Positions 8,668 through 17,802 are shown, counted from the stretch's first letter. The stretch is DNA of 64,000 nucleotides from Enterobacter wuhouensis (GCF_004331265.1 NZ_SJOO01000015.1:16658-80657), one strand, 5' to 3'. Numbers and translations are program-made. Notes: generated by a model not told the origin, from the sequence alone.

Positions 8668-8684
8668 GTTTTCCGTTGATTCCT

Positions 8685-8716
8685 CGCCTCTTTGGGGAGA
8701 GGGTCAGGGTGAGGTA
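8685..8716. repeat. Short intergenic repeat-like sequence
   Basis: CCTCTTTGGGGAGAGGGTCA followed by GGGTGAGG resembles a common dispersed intergenic motif of Enterobacter-type genomes. It lies between bamE and ratB, which converge. Recognition is from memory only. Confidence 0.4.
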
Positions 8717-8726
8717 AAAGAAAGCG

Positions 8727-9014
8727 CTACTTAGCCGATTTCTCCGCACGCTGGCGACGCAGCTCTTTCGGATCAGCAATCAGCGGACGATAAATCTCAA
8801 CCCGATCGCCATCCCTCAGCACATCCGCCAGCTTCACCGGACGGCTATAAATCCCAACTTTATTTTTTGCCAGATCGATATCGCTGCGAAGCTCAAGCAG
8901 GCCAGAAGCATGAATAGCCGTCTCAACGGTAGCCCCTTCATCCAGCATAACGCGCTGCAAATATTGTTTCTCCGGCAGGGCATACACCACTTCGACAGCA
9001 ATCTTATGCGACAC
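8727..9014 (-). CDS. ratB: RatB/RnfH-family ubiquitin-like protein
   Basis: A 95-residue protein of the UPF0125/RnfH family with a beta-grasp (ubiquitin-like) fold; its function is not well defined. The conserved core KIAVEVVYALPEKQYLQRV through NKVGIYSRPVKLADVLRDGDRVEIYRPLIADPKELRRQRAEKS is complete. I chose a GTG at 9014 (VSHKIAVEVVYALPEK) because it matches the family N-terminus; a longer frame exists upstream but lies inside ratA. It overlaps the end of ratA by 11 bases, so the pair is co-translated. Confidence 0.9.
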   Translation of the reverse strand: MSHKIAVEVVYALPEKQYLQRVMLDEGATVETAIHASGLLELRSDIDLAKNKVGIYSRPVKLADVLRDGDRVEIYRPLIADPKELRRQRAEKSAK

Positions 9015-9441
9015 TGTAAACCTCTTTGGCGCGGGTGGTGAACGCCTGAACCATGTTTGATGCCAGCTCTTTAAAGATGCGACCAAACGCCAGCTCAATC
9101 AGCTTATTGGTAAACTCGAAGTCCAGATGGAATTCAATACGGCAGGCGTCCGCGCTCAGCGGCGTAAACTTCCAGCCGCCCATCAGGGTTTTAAATGGCC
9201 CATCCACCAGATGCATCAAAATACTCTGATTATCGGTCAGCGTATTACGGGTGGTGAACGTCTTGCTGATCCCCGCTTTGGAGACATCCACTGCCGCGGT
9301 CATCTGCGTCGGGCCAGATTCCAGCACCCGGCTACCGGTGCATCCCGGTATAAACTGCGGATAAGACTGAACATCGTTCACTAACTGATACATTTGTTCC
9401 GCGCTGTAAGGGACAAGCGCAGTACGGCTAATCTGAGGCAT
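9004..9441 (-). CDS. ratA: RatA, START-like toxin/ribosome-associated protein
   Basis: A 145-residue START/SRPBCC-fold protein of the coenzyme Q-binding Coq10-like family. E. coli RatA is reported to block 70S assembly when overproduced. Conserved features include MPQISRTALVPYSAEQMYQLVNDVQ at the N-terminus and GGWKFTPL and LDFEFTNKLIELAFGRIFKELA later. An upstream extension to 9480 exists, but MPQIS is the usual start. Divergent from smpB, overlapping ratB. Confidence 0.9.
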   Translation of the reverse strand: MPQISRTALVPYSAEQMYQLVNDVQSYPQFIPGCTGSRVLESGPTQMTAAVDVSKAGISKTFTTRNTLTDNQSILMHLVDGPFKTLMGGWKFTPLSADACRIEFHLDFEFTNKLIELAFGRIFKELASNMVQAFTTRAKEVYSVA

Positions 9442-9597
9442 AGCATTTTCCATGGTCACACAACCAACAAATAATAACATTTATCACCTGTTAAAAAAAC
9501 GCTAAGGCCCATCTCGTGCTAATATAGCGCGTTAGACCTCACGGGACGCAATGAGGTGACTTTTTGAAATCAGATTACCGACGGCTTTACGACACTT

Positions 9598-10080
9598 ATG
9601 ACGAAGAAAAAAGCACATAAACCAGGCTCGGCGACCATTGCGCAAAACAAGCGTGCTCGCCACGAGTATTTCATCGAAGAAGAATTCGAAGCTGGCCTTG
9701 CGTTGCAGGGCTGGGAAGTAAAATCGCTGCGCGCCGGGAAGGCCAATATTGGCGATAGCTACGTGATCCTGAAAGACGGCGAAGCCTTCCTGTTCGGCGC
9801 AAACTTTACGCCGCTGACCGTCGCCTCTTCACACTACGTGTGCGATCCCACGCGCACCCGTAAGCTATTGTTGAACAAGCGTGAGCTTGAATCTCTATAC
9901 GGACGCATCAACCGCGAAGGCTTCACCGTGGTTGCGCTCTCTATGTACTGGAAAAATGCCTGGTGCAAGGTGAAAATCGGCGTCGCCAAAGGTAAGAAGC
10001 AGCACGATAAACGTACCGATCTGAAAGAACGCGAATGGCAGCTCGATAAAGCACGTATTATGAAAAACGCTGGACGTTGA
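9598..10080 (+). CDS. smpB: SsrA-binding protein SmpB
   Basis: SmpB partners with tmRNA in trans-translation. The 160-residue product has the OB-fold core (RARHEYFIEEEFEAGLALQGWEVKS, ANIGDSYV, HYVCDPTRTRKLLLNKREL) and the basic C-terminal tail GKKQHDKRTDLKEREWQLDKARIMK, which enters the ribosome mRNA channel. It lies immediately upstream of ssrA, as in most enterobacteria. Intact. Confidence 0.97.
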   Translation: MTKKKAHKPGSATIAQNKRARHEYFIEEEFEAGLALQGWEVKSLRAGKANIGDSYVILKDGEAFLFGANFTPLTVASSHYVCDPTRTRKLLLNKRELESLYGRINREGFTVVALSMYWKNAWCKVKIGVAKGKKQHDKRTDLKEREWQLDKARIMKNAGR

Positions 10081-10169
10081 TTCTGTACACGTATTGTACA
10101 ATTCAATAAGTTAGCGTTCCGGGCTGGTATCCAGGAAGAAAAATCTGGTATACTCAGTTCAACACTATT

Positions 10170-10532
10170 GGGGCTGATTCTGGATTCGACGGGATTTGCG
10201 AAACCCAAGGTGCATGCCGAGGGGCGGTTTGCCTCGTAAAAAGCCGCAAAAAAATAGTCGCAAACGACGAAAACTACGCTTTAGCAGCTTAATAACCTGC
10301 TAAGAGCCCTCTCTCCCTAGCTTCCGCTCTTAAGACGGGGATCAAGAGAGGTCAAACCCAAAAGAGATCGCGCGGATGCCCTGCCTGGGGTTGAAGTGCT
10401 AAAACTAATCAGGCTAGTTCGTTAGTGGCGTGTCTGTCCGCAGCTGGCGTGCGAATGTAAAGACAAACTAAGCATGTAGTACCGAGGATGTAGAAATTTC
10501 GGACGCGGGTTCAACTCCCGCCAGCTCCACCA
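10170..10532 (+). ncRNA. ssrA: Transfer-messenger RNA (tmRNA, 10Sa RNA)
   Basis: The tmRNA rescues stalled ribosomes with SmpB. The 5' end GGGGCTGATTCTGGATTCGA and the 3' end TTCAACTCCCGCCAGCTCCA plus CCA pair as the tRNA-like acceptor domain. The tag reading frame (10260-10292) encodes ANDENYALAA followed by TAATAA, identical to the E. coli tag. A -10 element TATACT lies at 10149-10154. The 3' end is a classic integration target, and an IntA-type integrase follows 205 bases downstream; the gene remains intact, rebuilt by the island. Confidence 0.98.
10505..10532 (+). other. Presumed attL of the ssrA island (tmRNA 3' end)
   Basis: Site-specific islands of the CP4-57 type insert at the 3' end of ssrA and duplicate it. 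The tmRNA T-arm and acceptor end lie here, followed by an IntA-like integrase reading away from it. No second copy was seen to the right in this window, so only one end can be placed and its exact core is unknown. Confidence 0.55.
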
Positions 10533-10577
10533 AAATTCTCCATCGGTGATTACCAGAGTCATCCGATGAAGTCCTAA

Positions 10578-10612
10578 GAGCCCGCACGGCGCAAGCCCTG
10601 CGGGCTTTTTTG
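10578..10612 (+). terminator. Rho-independent terminator downstream of ssrA
   Basis: AGAGCCCGCACGGCG and a matching arm CCTGCGGGCTTTTTTG make a GC-rich stem with a T run, about 45 bases after the mature tmRNA end. It would terminate ssrA transcription before the integrase gene. Confidence 0.85.
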
Positions 10613-10736
10613 TGCCTTGAATTTGTCCCGCGAAGTCTGATGCCAACTAATTAAATCCGAACCTTTTAGGCACCTTGTTAGGCACCTCATAAAGCTATAT
10701 TGTTTTTGAGGTGCCTAAAACTATGGAAACCCGGCA

Positions 10737-11978
10737 ATGGCAAGACAAACCAAACCTCTATCCGTTAAGGAAATCGAATCTGCTAAACCCAAAAAAGCGG
10801 ACTACGTTCTCTATGATGGCGATGGCCTTGAGCTACTCATCAAAACCAGCGGAAGTAAAATCTGGCAGTTTCGCTACATTCGCCCTGTCACTAAGAAACG
10901 AGCGAAGAAGAGTATTGGTCCCTACCCGTCAGTTACCCTTGCCGATGCCAGAAACTACAGAGCAGAGTCTCGCTCTCTCCTGGCGAAACAAATCGATCCA
11001 CAGGAACATCAGCAAGAACAACTTCGCAGTTCGCTGGAAGCCAAAACCAATACTTTCCAGCTCGTAGCTGAACGTTGGTGGAATGTGAAGAAAGCTAGTG
11101 TGACAGAGGACTATGCGGAAGATATCTGGCGCTCTCTTGAAAGAGATGTCTTTCCTGCGATTGGCGACGTTAGCGTTACAGATATTAAAGCTCACACACT
11201 GGTTCAGGCCGTCCAACCGGTTCAGGCCAGAGGAGCACTGGAAACCGTTCGTCGCCTGTGCCAGCGCATTAATGAGGTCATGATCTATGCCCAAAACACA
11301 GGGCTGATTGATGCTGTTCCCAGCGTTAATATAGGTAAAGCCTTCGAGAAGCCTCAGAAAAAGAACATGCCCAGCATTCGACCGGATCAGCTACCTCAAT
11401 TGATGCAGACAATGCGAACAGCCAGCATTAGCCTTTCCACACGCTGCCTGTTCATGTGGCAACTTCTTACTATTTCCCGCCCTGCCGAAGCGGCTGAAGC
11501 CCGTTGGGAAGAAGTAGACATGGAAGCGCGAGAATGGAAAATCCCTGCGTCACGGATGAAAATGAACCGTGACCATACTGTTCCTTTATCAGATGAAGCC
11601 ATGGCTGTTCTGGAAATGATGAAACCAGTAAGCGGCAACCGAGAATTTATCTTTCCCAGCCGTATCAAGCCCAACCAGCCAATGAACAGTCAGACTGTAA
11701 ACGCCTCACTAAAACGTGCAGGTTTTGGCGGAGTGCTCGTCTCACACGGTCTGCGATCTATTGCCAGTACGGCCCTTAATGAACAAAACTTTCCACCTGA
11801 TGTTATTGAGGCTGCATTGGCCCATGTAGATAAGAATGAAGTACGTCGAGCATACAACCGCACTGATTATCTGGAGCAACGTCGTCCAATGATGCAGTGG
11901 TGGGCTGATTTTGTTATGGCTGCTGATCGCGGAAGTATGATTGAGGGAGGTATGAAAGGAGTGCGTTTAGCAGGGTGA
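10737..11978 (+). CDS. intA: Tyrosine recombinase, CP4-57 IntA-type integrase
   Basis: Catalyses integration and excision at the ssrA site. The 413 residues equal the length of E. coli IntA and begin MARQTKPLSVKEIESAKPKK. They contain the N-terminal DUF4102 arm-binding domain (about 1-90), a core-binding domain (about 105-200) and the catalytic domain. Visible catalytic residues are R248 (SRPAEA), H337/R340 (SHGLRS), H363 (LAHVD) and Y373 (RAYNR). It lies directly after ssrA, so the following island probably entered through this enzyme. A second ATG upstream at 10723 is out of frame. Confidence 0.95.
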   Translation: MARQTKPLSVKEIESAKPKKADYVLYDGDGLELLIKTSGSKIWQFRYIRPVTKKRAKKSIGPYPSVTLADARNYRAESRSLLAKQIDPQEHQQEQLRSSLEAKTNTFQLVAERWWNVKKASVTEDYAEDIWRSLERDVFPAIGDVSVTDIKAHTLVQAVQPVQARGALETVRRLCQRINEVMIYAQNTGLIDAVPSVNIGKAFEKPQKKNMPSIRPDQLPQLMQTMRTASISLSTRCLFMWQLLTISRPAEAAEARWEEVDMEAREWKIPASRMKMNRDHTVPLSDEAMAVLEMMKPVSGNREFIFPSRIKPNQPMNSQTVNASLKRAGFGGVLVSHGLRSIASTALNEQNFPPDVIEAALAHVDKNEVRRAYNRTDYLEQRRPMMQWWADFVMAADRGSMIEGGMKGVRLAG

Positions 11979-12117
11979 CGGATAATTAATGACGGTTCCC
12001 ACTTTAATAGTGGGCCGAATGAGACTTTATATTTCAAGCCGAAGTTAATAGTTTTAGAAATCAAGCTAATTAGCATAATATGCTCGTAACTGAAGGGATA
12101 TGGAGCCGCAGAAATAA

Positions 12118-12462
12118 ATGAAGACACGGCAGCATGCGCAAAAATCAATCTTCAGTCTGGAAGCAATCTTCGAACAGTCCCGCAACAATGTTAGTGAACT
12201 TGAACAGCTGTTGAGCGAGCTGACCTTTCGCAACACTGCCAGGGCGCGGACGCTAACGTATAAAATCGAGCAATCTCTAACTATACTTAGCGACCGCAAC
12301 GTGGTCGCCATGTCGGCTTCCAGCCCATCAAAACGTCATCCTTATTCGGCGTCCATACAATCTTCTCAAGTTGTGCCCCACAATGCGCCTGCAGATGTAG
12401 AGCAGCTGCAACCGAAGGTTTTACCAGTGAAGTGGATATTTTTAAACTGGGTATGTCTGTAA
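12118..12462 (+). CDS. Small hypothetical protein upstream of the giant ATPase gene
   Basis: An open frame of 114 residues. The first 60 residues (MKTRQHAQKSIFSLEAIFEQ onward) are charged and look helical or coiled-coil; the remainder is low in recognisable pattern. GGAG lies about 13 bases upstream of the ATG, a rather long spacing. It ends at 12460-12462, just inside the small repeat-coded ORF that follows. I recognise no family. It may be a regulator or antitoxin-like partner of the large gene, or the second half may be read in another frame, where an open frame continues through the repeat. Confidence 0.4.
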   Translation: MKTRQHAQKSIFSLEAIFEQSRNNVSELEQLLSELTFRNTARARTLTYKIEQSLTILSDRNVVAMSASSPSKRHPYSASIQSSQVVPHNAPADVEQLQPKVLPVKWIFLNWVCL

Positions 12463-12596
12463 AGGAGAACAAGTCACTGGCAGTGGCAGTGGCAGTGGCA
12501 GTGGCAGTGGCAGTGGCAGTGGCAGTGGCAGTGGCAAATTATCTGGATATAATAAGTTTACGTTTATCTTACAGCTTGAATGGCAAGACAATATGA
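12453..12596 (+). CDS. Repeat-coded leader ORF, (Val-Ala)n peptide coupled to the giant gene
   Basis: Starting at ATG 12453 the frame reads MSVKENKSLA, then about ten Val-Ala units coded by the GGCAGT repeat, then NYLDIISLRLSYSLNGKTI and TGA at 12594-12596. The stop overlaps the ATG of the 1702-residue gene as ATGA, the usual sign of translational coupling. A strong AAAGGAG (12461-12467) lies inside the ORF, nine bases before a CTG and fifteen before the first repeat GTG, so translation may start there instead. Too short for most gene callers. No homologue is known to me. Confidence 0.45.
   Translation: MSVKENKSLAVAVAVAVAVAVAVAVAVANYLDIISLRLSYSLNGKTI
12479..12536 (+). repeat. Hexanucleotide tandem repeat (CAGTGG)9
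   Basis: Nine perfect CAGTGG copies (12481-12534) with partial units at both ends lie about 60 bases upstream of the start of the giant ATPase gene. Perfect identity between units points to recent slippage. Unit length is a multiple of three, so copy changes keep the small ORF in frame but alter its length and the spacing between AAAGGAG and the downstream start. Confidence 0.98.
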
Positions 12597-15500
12597 GTTT
12601 ATCTACTTTTTTATTAAAATGCCTAGGTCCTATTGGGCGTATCGTTATGCCTAAAGCAAAGCAAATTTACGCTGAGCATACGGCGGGAAATAAGCCGGAT
12701 GAAGCCATCGAACTTCAATTGGATAAATTTCTAAATGAAGCCTTGGGACGGCTGGGGGTTGTGGATGACTCGAAACCTTGGTGGTCAACTGCTATGAATG
12801 CCCTAGGTAAAGCGGCTGTTCAGCCAGAATCATTTAAACGTCCTCATATACAAAAGTGGTTAACTCAGCAAGAGACGCAATACCTTCTTAAACAACTTAT
12901 CAGGGATAAGCTTACTGGTAATGAATACTCACAAGAAAGCCTTAATATACTCGTTTCAAGCTACATTGAAGAATCTTTTGAGAGTAAGCAGTACGCTATT
13001 TCGATAATCACTACAGCACTTGCCGTACTCGAAGCCAGTGTATTGGGTTCCATTAAAGATAAAGGTACTGCTGCTATTGTTCAGGCTTATGGGGACAAGC
13101 AGTTGGAGTTTCTGAGCAGTCTGCGCGAAAATCTTAATCACCTGATACCTGACGACATACGGCAGATTGTCAGAATTGCACAAAATAACGCAGAAAGCAT
13201 TCAGTGCGATATAGGTGGTATACAAATAGAACGTACGGCATTTCTGCAGGATATAAATAACCTCATCAAATCAGTCCAATTCATTCAAGTCCGCGGTTTA
13301 CCTGGCAGTGGGAAGTCTGTACTACTAAAACAACTGGCTCAGCAGGCTCTTGATAAAGGTCCCGTACTTTTTCTCAGGGCTGAGCAGCTTGAAGGAAAAA
13401 GCTGGTTCAGTTATGCCAGTACGCAGGGGTTGTCAGCACAGCCGCTATTCCAGTTGCTCTCCCAAATAGAGAAAGTTGGTACTCCCGTTATATTCATTGA
13501 TGCCATTGATAGAACGGAAAAAGAGCAACAGCCTATTATTCTAGATATCATTCGTACTATCATACAGTCACCAGAGCTTGCAAATTGGCGTATTGTAGCA
13601 TCTCTACGTGATACGAGCGTTGATGCACTCCAGCACTGGCTTGGGGATACAGTTAATGGAATGACATTAGGAACCGTATCCCTCAACAATCTAAGTAACG
13701 AGGAAGCTGAAACACTTGCAGCTGCTAATCCTCTGCTTAGATCATTGCTTTTTAGTTCAACACAGCTTGAAGATATTGTTAGGCGTCCCTTCTTTGCGAA
13801 AGTACTCCATCAGAATTACACCATTGATCCCCAGTCAACTTTTCAGCCTCGTTCAGAAGTCGACTTGATTGCCCAATGGTGGCAACGAGGTGGATACAAT
13901 GAGACAGGTCAGTTTGCTGTAGAGCGTCAGCGCCAACTCATTGAGTTGGCAAAGCTCCAAGCTCATGCCTTAAACAAACCGATCAAAATGAATCAGCTTT
14001 CTACAATGATGCATATTGACGCAATGAAGTCTGATGGCCTTCTTGACTCTGTGCGTGACGGTATCTCTGTACGTTTTACGCATGATATCTTCTTCGAATG
14101 GGCTTTTCTCCATGTCATTGCTGAGTGTGAGGAGCGATGGGTTGATGAGATTCGGTCCTGTGGTGAGCCTCCTGCTTTAGCTCGCACGATAGAGTTGGCC
14201 GCTCAATGGGAGTACAACTATGGGGAAAACTGGGCTGCCTGGTTAGCCCTAACTCAGTCTTCCGGGTTGAGAACACAATGGTTACGAGCATGGCTGTTAG
14301 GACCTTTAGGTTTGCCTGACTTTGCCAAGCAGCAAGATCCATACACTCGAGCCATTTTTGCTGATGGTTGTCAGCTTTTCAAAAAAGCTTTAGTTTGGTT
14401 CCAGGCGACTAAAATTACGCCGAACGAGTCCATCAATACTTTCGCCTTTCCCTCTGAAACTCAACAGCAATATGCCTACCTAGTAAGCTGGCCCTCCGAT
14501 TATCTTTTATGGCGGCGTTTTATTGAATTCATTCTTGCTCACATATCTATTGTCCCAAAGAGACTCTATCCAGATATTCTCGCTGTATTTGAGGTTTGGC
14601 AGAACGTGTTCTTTTGTACCGCTAATCCCATCACCCATAAACTCTTACTTCAATGTAATATATGGTTAAATGATATTGATAATATTAATTACCGTGATAA
14701 TTGGAATGCAAATTCCTTTGATTGGCATGAAATACCTGAACTTGAAAAATTCAGGAAATCTTTGAGACGACTAATTTTTCTCTCGTCAAAGGCTGAACCG
14801 GAGATAGTCTCAACCTATCTACTCAACTCAGGTCGGTCGAATACGCTACGCCGAGATGTTTTTGACGACGTATTAACTCTTTGCCCGATATTGGCACAAT
14901 CGCACCCTAGCGAAATTGTTAATATTACATTGGCCTGTTTAAAAGAAGAATTACCCGAAGAACAACTTGCACGAGAAGCAGCAGACAACAAGCGGGACAG
15001 GGAGAGGCGGATTACCATTCAGGCCAAGCCAGAGTCCGAAAGGACCTCACAAGAACAGGCATATCTCAATAATTTCAGCTTATTCACAACTGTCGGTGTT
15101 TCCCATTATGATTGGGATAGATTGTGTTTGGATGATGGTTTTCGTAATTTCTATCCACCTACACCGCGAAGGGAGCCTTTCCAGTCATTGTTCCAGCACT
15201 CACCTAATGAGGCGTTAGCTCTAGTCAGAGAGCTTTGCAATCATGCGACAATGGCATGGAGACAAATGCATACATGCTCCCGAGATACACAAGGTACGCC
15301 TATCCCGCTTGAGCTTACATTTTGTTGGGGTCATCAGAAATTCTGGGGAAACGCTCGTGAGTTCCAGTGGTTCAGAGCAGCCCGAGCTTCTCATGTAATT
15401 GGCTGTGCTTTAATGGCACTCGAACAGTGGTGTTATGAAGAACTAATGCGTGCTCGCCCACTCGATGACCTGCTTGAACAAGTTGTTATCGGCCATGATA

Positions 15501-17701
15501 ACATTGCTATCCTGGGCGTCGCCGCAATGCTAACACTACATACTAAGACAGTTTCCCCTGCTACATTGCCGCTGCTAACATCACAACGAGTGCTAAGTGC
15601 TGATCAGCAGCGAATGCACCAAGACTTAATTTCTTGTTCGGGCATGTTTTCTTCCGACGGTCAGACCGATCCCTCACTTATTGGGACTACATCTACCGCA
15701 TCTATACAACCAGAACGGCAACAAACTTTGACAAGCCTTATTTCATCACATTTCATTAAGGGTGATGAATATAGCGATATTCTTAAAAAGAACATTCTCA
15801 GTTTTACTGATAATCTACCTTTTGAGTACGAAGAGTTGCGTGATCGGCCTGAGTGTATTTCTAGATTGAGGACTGAAGCCTTAAAGTATGCTGAATTGGT
15901 AGACTGGAATAACTACAATTTTCATGAAGTTGAGAATAGGCCAGACCTGATAGCGGTTTCTCATACCAGTTCTTTTTCATCCACCCCGGAAAGTCTTGCC
16001 AAAAGAGAAACTGCTTCGAAGTTTATTAACGCAACTCGACTTTTATCATGGTGTTTGAAATGCCTTGAAAAAAAAGCATTGCTAGACACATTCTCAATAC
16101 CAGAGGCTATTGCTGTTGGAAGACAAATCGACACCTCTGATGTTATGATCTATTCTGCAGATGAATCAGAAGAAACTCACTTAGCTATTTATCGAGGTGC
16201 ACTTTCAGCAATTGCGGCCGTTATATTAACTTTTCGTCAAGAAACTACACCTTCGAATATTCATTGGGCGCGAGATATTTTAATGCGCGTGCTAAAACGA
16301 AAAGAAATAAAAGATACGTTCTGGACCCCCGACGCCATTACCATAGACCACCCAGCGATATTTGCTGCGCAAGGACTTGCAGCCGAACTCCGTGAAAATG
16401 CTCATCAATATGAAATCGCTCGCAGCTTATTAATTCTGATAACTCATCCACTTAAAGCCGTTACATTAGCAGCACTCAAAGAAGCCTGCGATTTATGGAG
16501 CACAGCACCAAAACTCACATGGGTGGCACTGGTTTTGGCATTTTCTCGCAATTGCGCATCTATTCATTCATTACAAGACACCCGTAAGAAAGGAGATATA
16601 AACTTGCCGTCGCCTGAGGCTGAGATTGAAATAAATGCACTCCTTGAATTCTATGAAGGGGGTAGCGAGTGGCCGAAACTCCCACTAATTCCAGCGCCTT
16701 GGGTAAAACGTAATAATTTAAACATTCAGAATCATAACAAAGATAATCCAACCGAGAGTGACGAAGAAAAGAATGCCTCTGACATTATCTGGCTTGCTGC
16801 AGATGCTGCAAAAGCATTAAGTCTTGTTCCTGTTGAAAGCATTATGGCAAGTGATAGAAAAGAAGATTTTTTAATTTTTCTTCAAAGTGCATTAAACTGG
16901 ACCGTTCAAGAGTATGAGGTTAACGGTGAACAATCCAAAGGTGGGAATTATTCGCGACATGACACCTTTGAATGGTCACAATCGCTAGGTACAACACTTA
17001 GCTTGGTTGCTGGCTTAATTCCATTTAGCTCTTTTAATACACGTTTTCTCATACCTATTTTAGAAATTGAAGATAGTCATTGTCTGGAACTTTTGTATCC
17101 GTTAGTAAATGGTTATGTCTGTCACTATGTATACGACGCACTAACAATACCATCTGACACAGTTATCATACTTAATATCTGTTTAGACCGATTCCTTAAG
17201 CTTCCGGAGTTTGACTCAAATTCTTTCCTCAAAGGTAAGCTGAATAATTTTCAGTATCAGGGGCTAATTGACGCCTTGATGTTTGTTTCTGTTGAGAAGG
17301 CAGAGAAATCAGCTCGTTATGCGAATGGTGATTGGTCCGAACTTCCACTAATCTTACCAGTTATTGATCACTTTATTAGGGCAGTTGGTGGGTTGATTCC
17401 AATCATGGAAAGATTTTTAACACTTTGTGAACGTGCAAAAGTAACTTATCCCGCGGATATGTTTGCCGATCAAATCATATCGGTTTTAAATCAGGGCCCA
17501 GATTCCCTCCAAGGATGGCACAGCACTCTACTTCTAGAACGTATTGCTGCGTTAGTTGAGTATTTTGCGCATCGAAATACGCCAATGTCAGTCGATTTGT
17601 CACAGAAACTCTTGAGGATTCTTGATGTCCTTGTAGATATGGGGGATAGACGGAGCTCTTTGTTACAATTAAATGAGTCGTTTCGAGATATCCGTTTATA
17701 G
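12593..17701 (+). CDS. Giant P-loop (STAND-like) ATPase, probable defence protein
   Basis: A 1702-residue protein. Residues 1-210 form a helical region of no recognised family (MSLSTFLLKCLGPIGRIVMP). A P-loop NTPase follows, with Walker A RGLPGSGKSVLL at about 234-245, Walker B VIFIDAIDR at about 298-306 and a sensor-like WRIVASLRD at about 330. A winged-helix-like part and a very long, mostly helical C-terminal region of about 1200 residues follow without catalytic motifs I can name. Length and layout resemble STAND-type sensors such as Avs, in which the long tail detects the trigger, but no N-terminal nuclease or protease is evident. It lies directly behind the integrase and faces a second defence-like operon. 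AT-rich relative to the core genome. The exact family is unknown. Confidence 0.85.
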   Translation: MSLSTFLLKCLGPIGRIVMPKAKQIYAEHTAGNKPDEAIELQLDKFLNEALGRLGVVDDSKPWWSTAMNALGKAAVQPESFKRPHIQKWLTQQETQYLLKQLIRDKLTGNEYSQESLNILVSSYIEESFESKQYAISIITTALAVLEASVLGSIKDKGTAAIVQAYGDKQLEFLSSLRENLNHLIPDDIRQIVRIAQNNAESIQCDIGGIQIERTAFLQDINNLIKSVQFIQVRGLPGSGKSVLLKQLAQQALDKGPVLFLRAEQLEGKSWFSYASTQGLSAQPLFQLLSQIEKVGTPVIFIDAIDRTEKEQQPIILDIIRTIIQSPELANWRIVASLRDTSVDALQHWLGDTVNGMTLGTVSLNNLSNEEAETLAAANPLLRSLLFSSTQLEDIVRRPFFAKVLHQNYTIDPQSTFQPRSEVDLIAQWWQRGGYNETGQFAVERQRQLIELAKLQAHALNKPIKMNQLSTMMHIDAMKSDGLLDSVRDGISVRFTHDIFFEWAFLHVIAECEERWVDEIRSCGEPPALARTIELAAQWEYNYGENWAAWLALTQSSGLRTQWLRAWLLGPLGLPDFAKQQDPYTRAIFADGCQLFKKALVWFQATKITPNESINTFAFPSETQQQYAYLVSWPSDYLLWRRFIEFILAHISIVPKRLYPDILAVFEVWQNVFFCTANPITHKLLLQCNIWLNDIDNINYRDNWNANSFDWHEIPELEKFRKSLRRLIFLSSKAEPEIVSTYLLNSGRSNTLRRDVFDDVLTLCPILAQSHPSEIVNITLACLKEELPEEQLAREAADNKRDRERRITIQAKPESERTSQEQAYLNNFSLFTTVGVSHYDWDRLCLDDGFRNFYPPTPRREPFQSLFQHSPNEALALVRELCNHATMAWRQMHTCSRDTQGTPIPLELTFCWGHQKFWGNAREFQWFRAARASHVIGCALMALEQWCYEELMRARPLDDLLEQVVIGHDNIAILGVAAMLTLHTKTVSPATLPLLTSQRVLSADQQRMHQDLISCSGMFSSDGQTDPSLIGTTSTASIQPERQQTLTSLISSHFIKGDEYSDILKKNILSFTDNLPFEYEELRDRPECISRLRTEALKYAELVDWNNYNFHEVENRPDLIAVSHTSSFSSTPESLAKRETASKFINATRLLSWCLKCLEKKALLDTFSIPEAIAVGRQIDTSDVMIYSADESEETHLAIYRGALSAIAAVILTFRQETTPSNIHWARDILMRVLKRKEIKDTFWTPDAITIDHPAIFAAQGLAAELRENAHQYEIARSLLILITHPLKAVTLAALKEACDLWSTAPKLTWVALVLAFSRNCASIHSLQDTRKKGDINLPSPEAEIEINALLEFYEGGSEWPKLPLIPAPWVKRNNLNIQNHNKDNPTESDEEKNASDIIWLAADAAKALSLVPVESIMASDRKEDFLIFLQSALNWTVQEYEVNGEQSKGGNYSRHDTFEWSQSLGTTLSLVAGLIPFSSFNTRFLIPILEIEDSHCLELLYPLVNGYVCHYVYDALTIPSDTVIILNICLDRFLKLPEFDSNSFLKGKLNNFQYQGLIDALMFVSVEKAEKSARYANGDWSELPLILPVIDHFIRAVGGLIPIMERFLTLCERAKVTYPADMFADQIISVLNQGPDSLQGWHSTLLLERIAALVEYFAHRNTPMSVDLSQKLLRILDVLVDMGDRRSSLLQLNESFRDIRL

Positions 17702-17732
17702 GGCACTTCCACGGATTTAACAAATACCTCAG

Positions 17733-17750
17733 AGCCCCCAAAAGGGGGCT
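17733..17750. terminator. Hairpin between the convergent giant ATPase and helicase genes
   Basis: AGCCCCC-AAAA-GGGGGCT is a perfect 7-bp stem, 32 bases after the giant gene. No strong T run follows on the plus strand, so termination is plausible but not certain. The rest of 17702-17943 shows nothing else but an IS30-like scrap. Confidence 0.5.
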
Positions 17751-17802
17751 ATCTAGTTGTAATTATCCCTTATAAACGTGCCATCCACAGTTAGAGCCCC
17801 TC

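Noticed and set aside
12479..12536. Hexanucleotide repeat as a CRISPR array
   Set aside because: Units are 6 bases without spacers; it is a simple tandem repeat.
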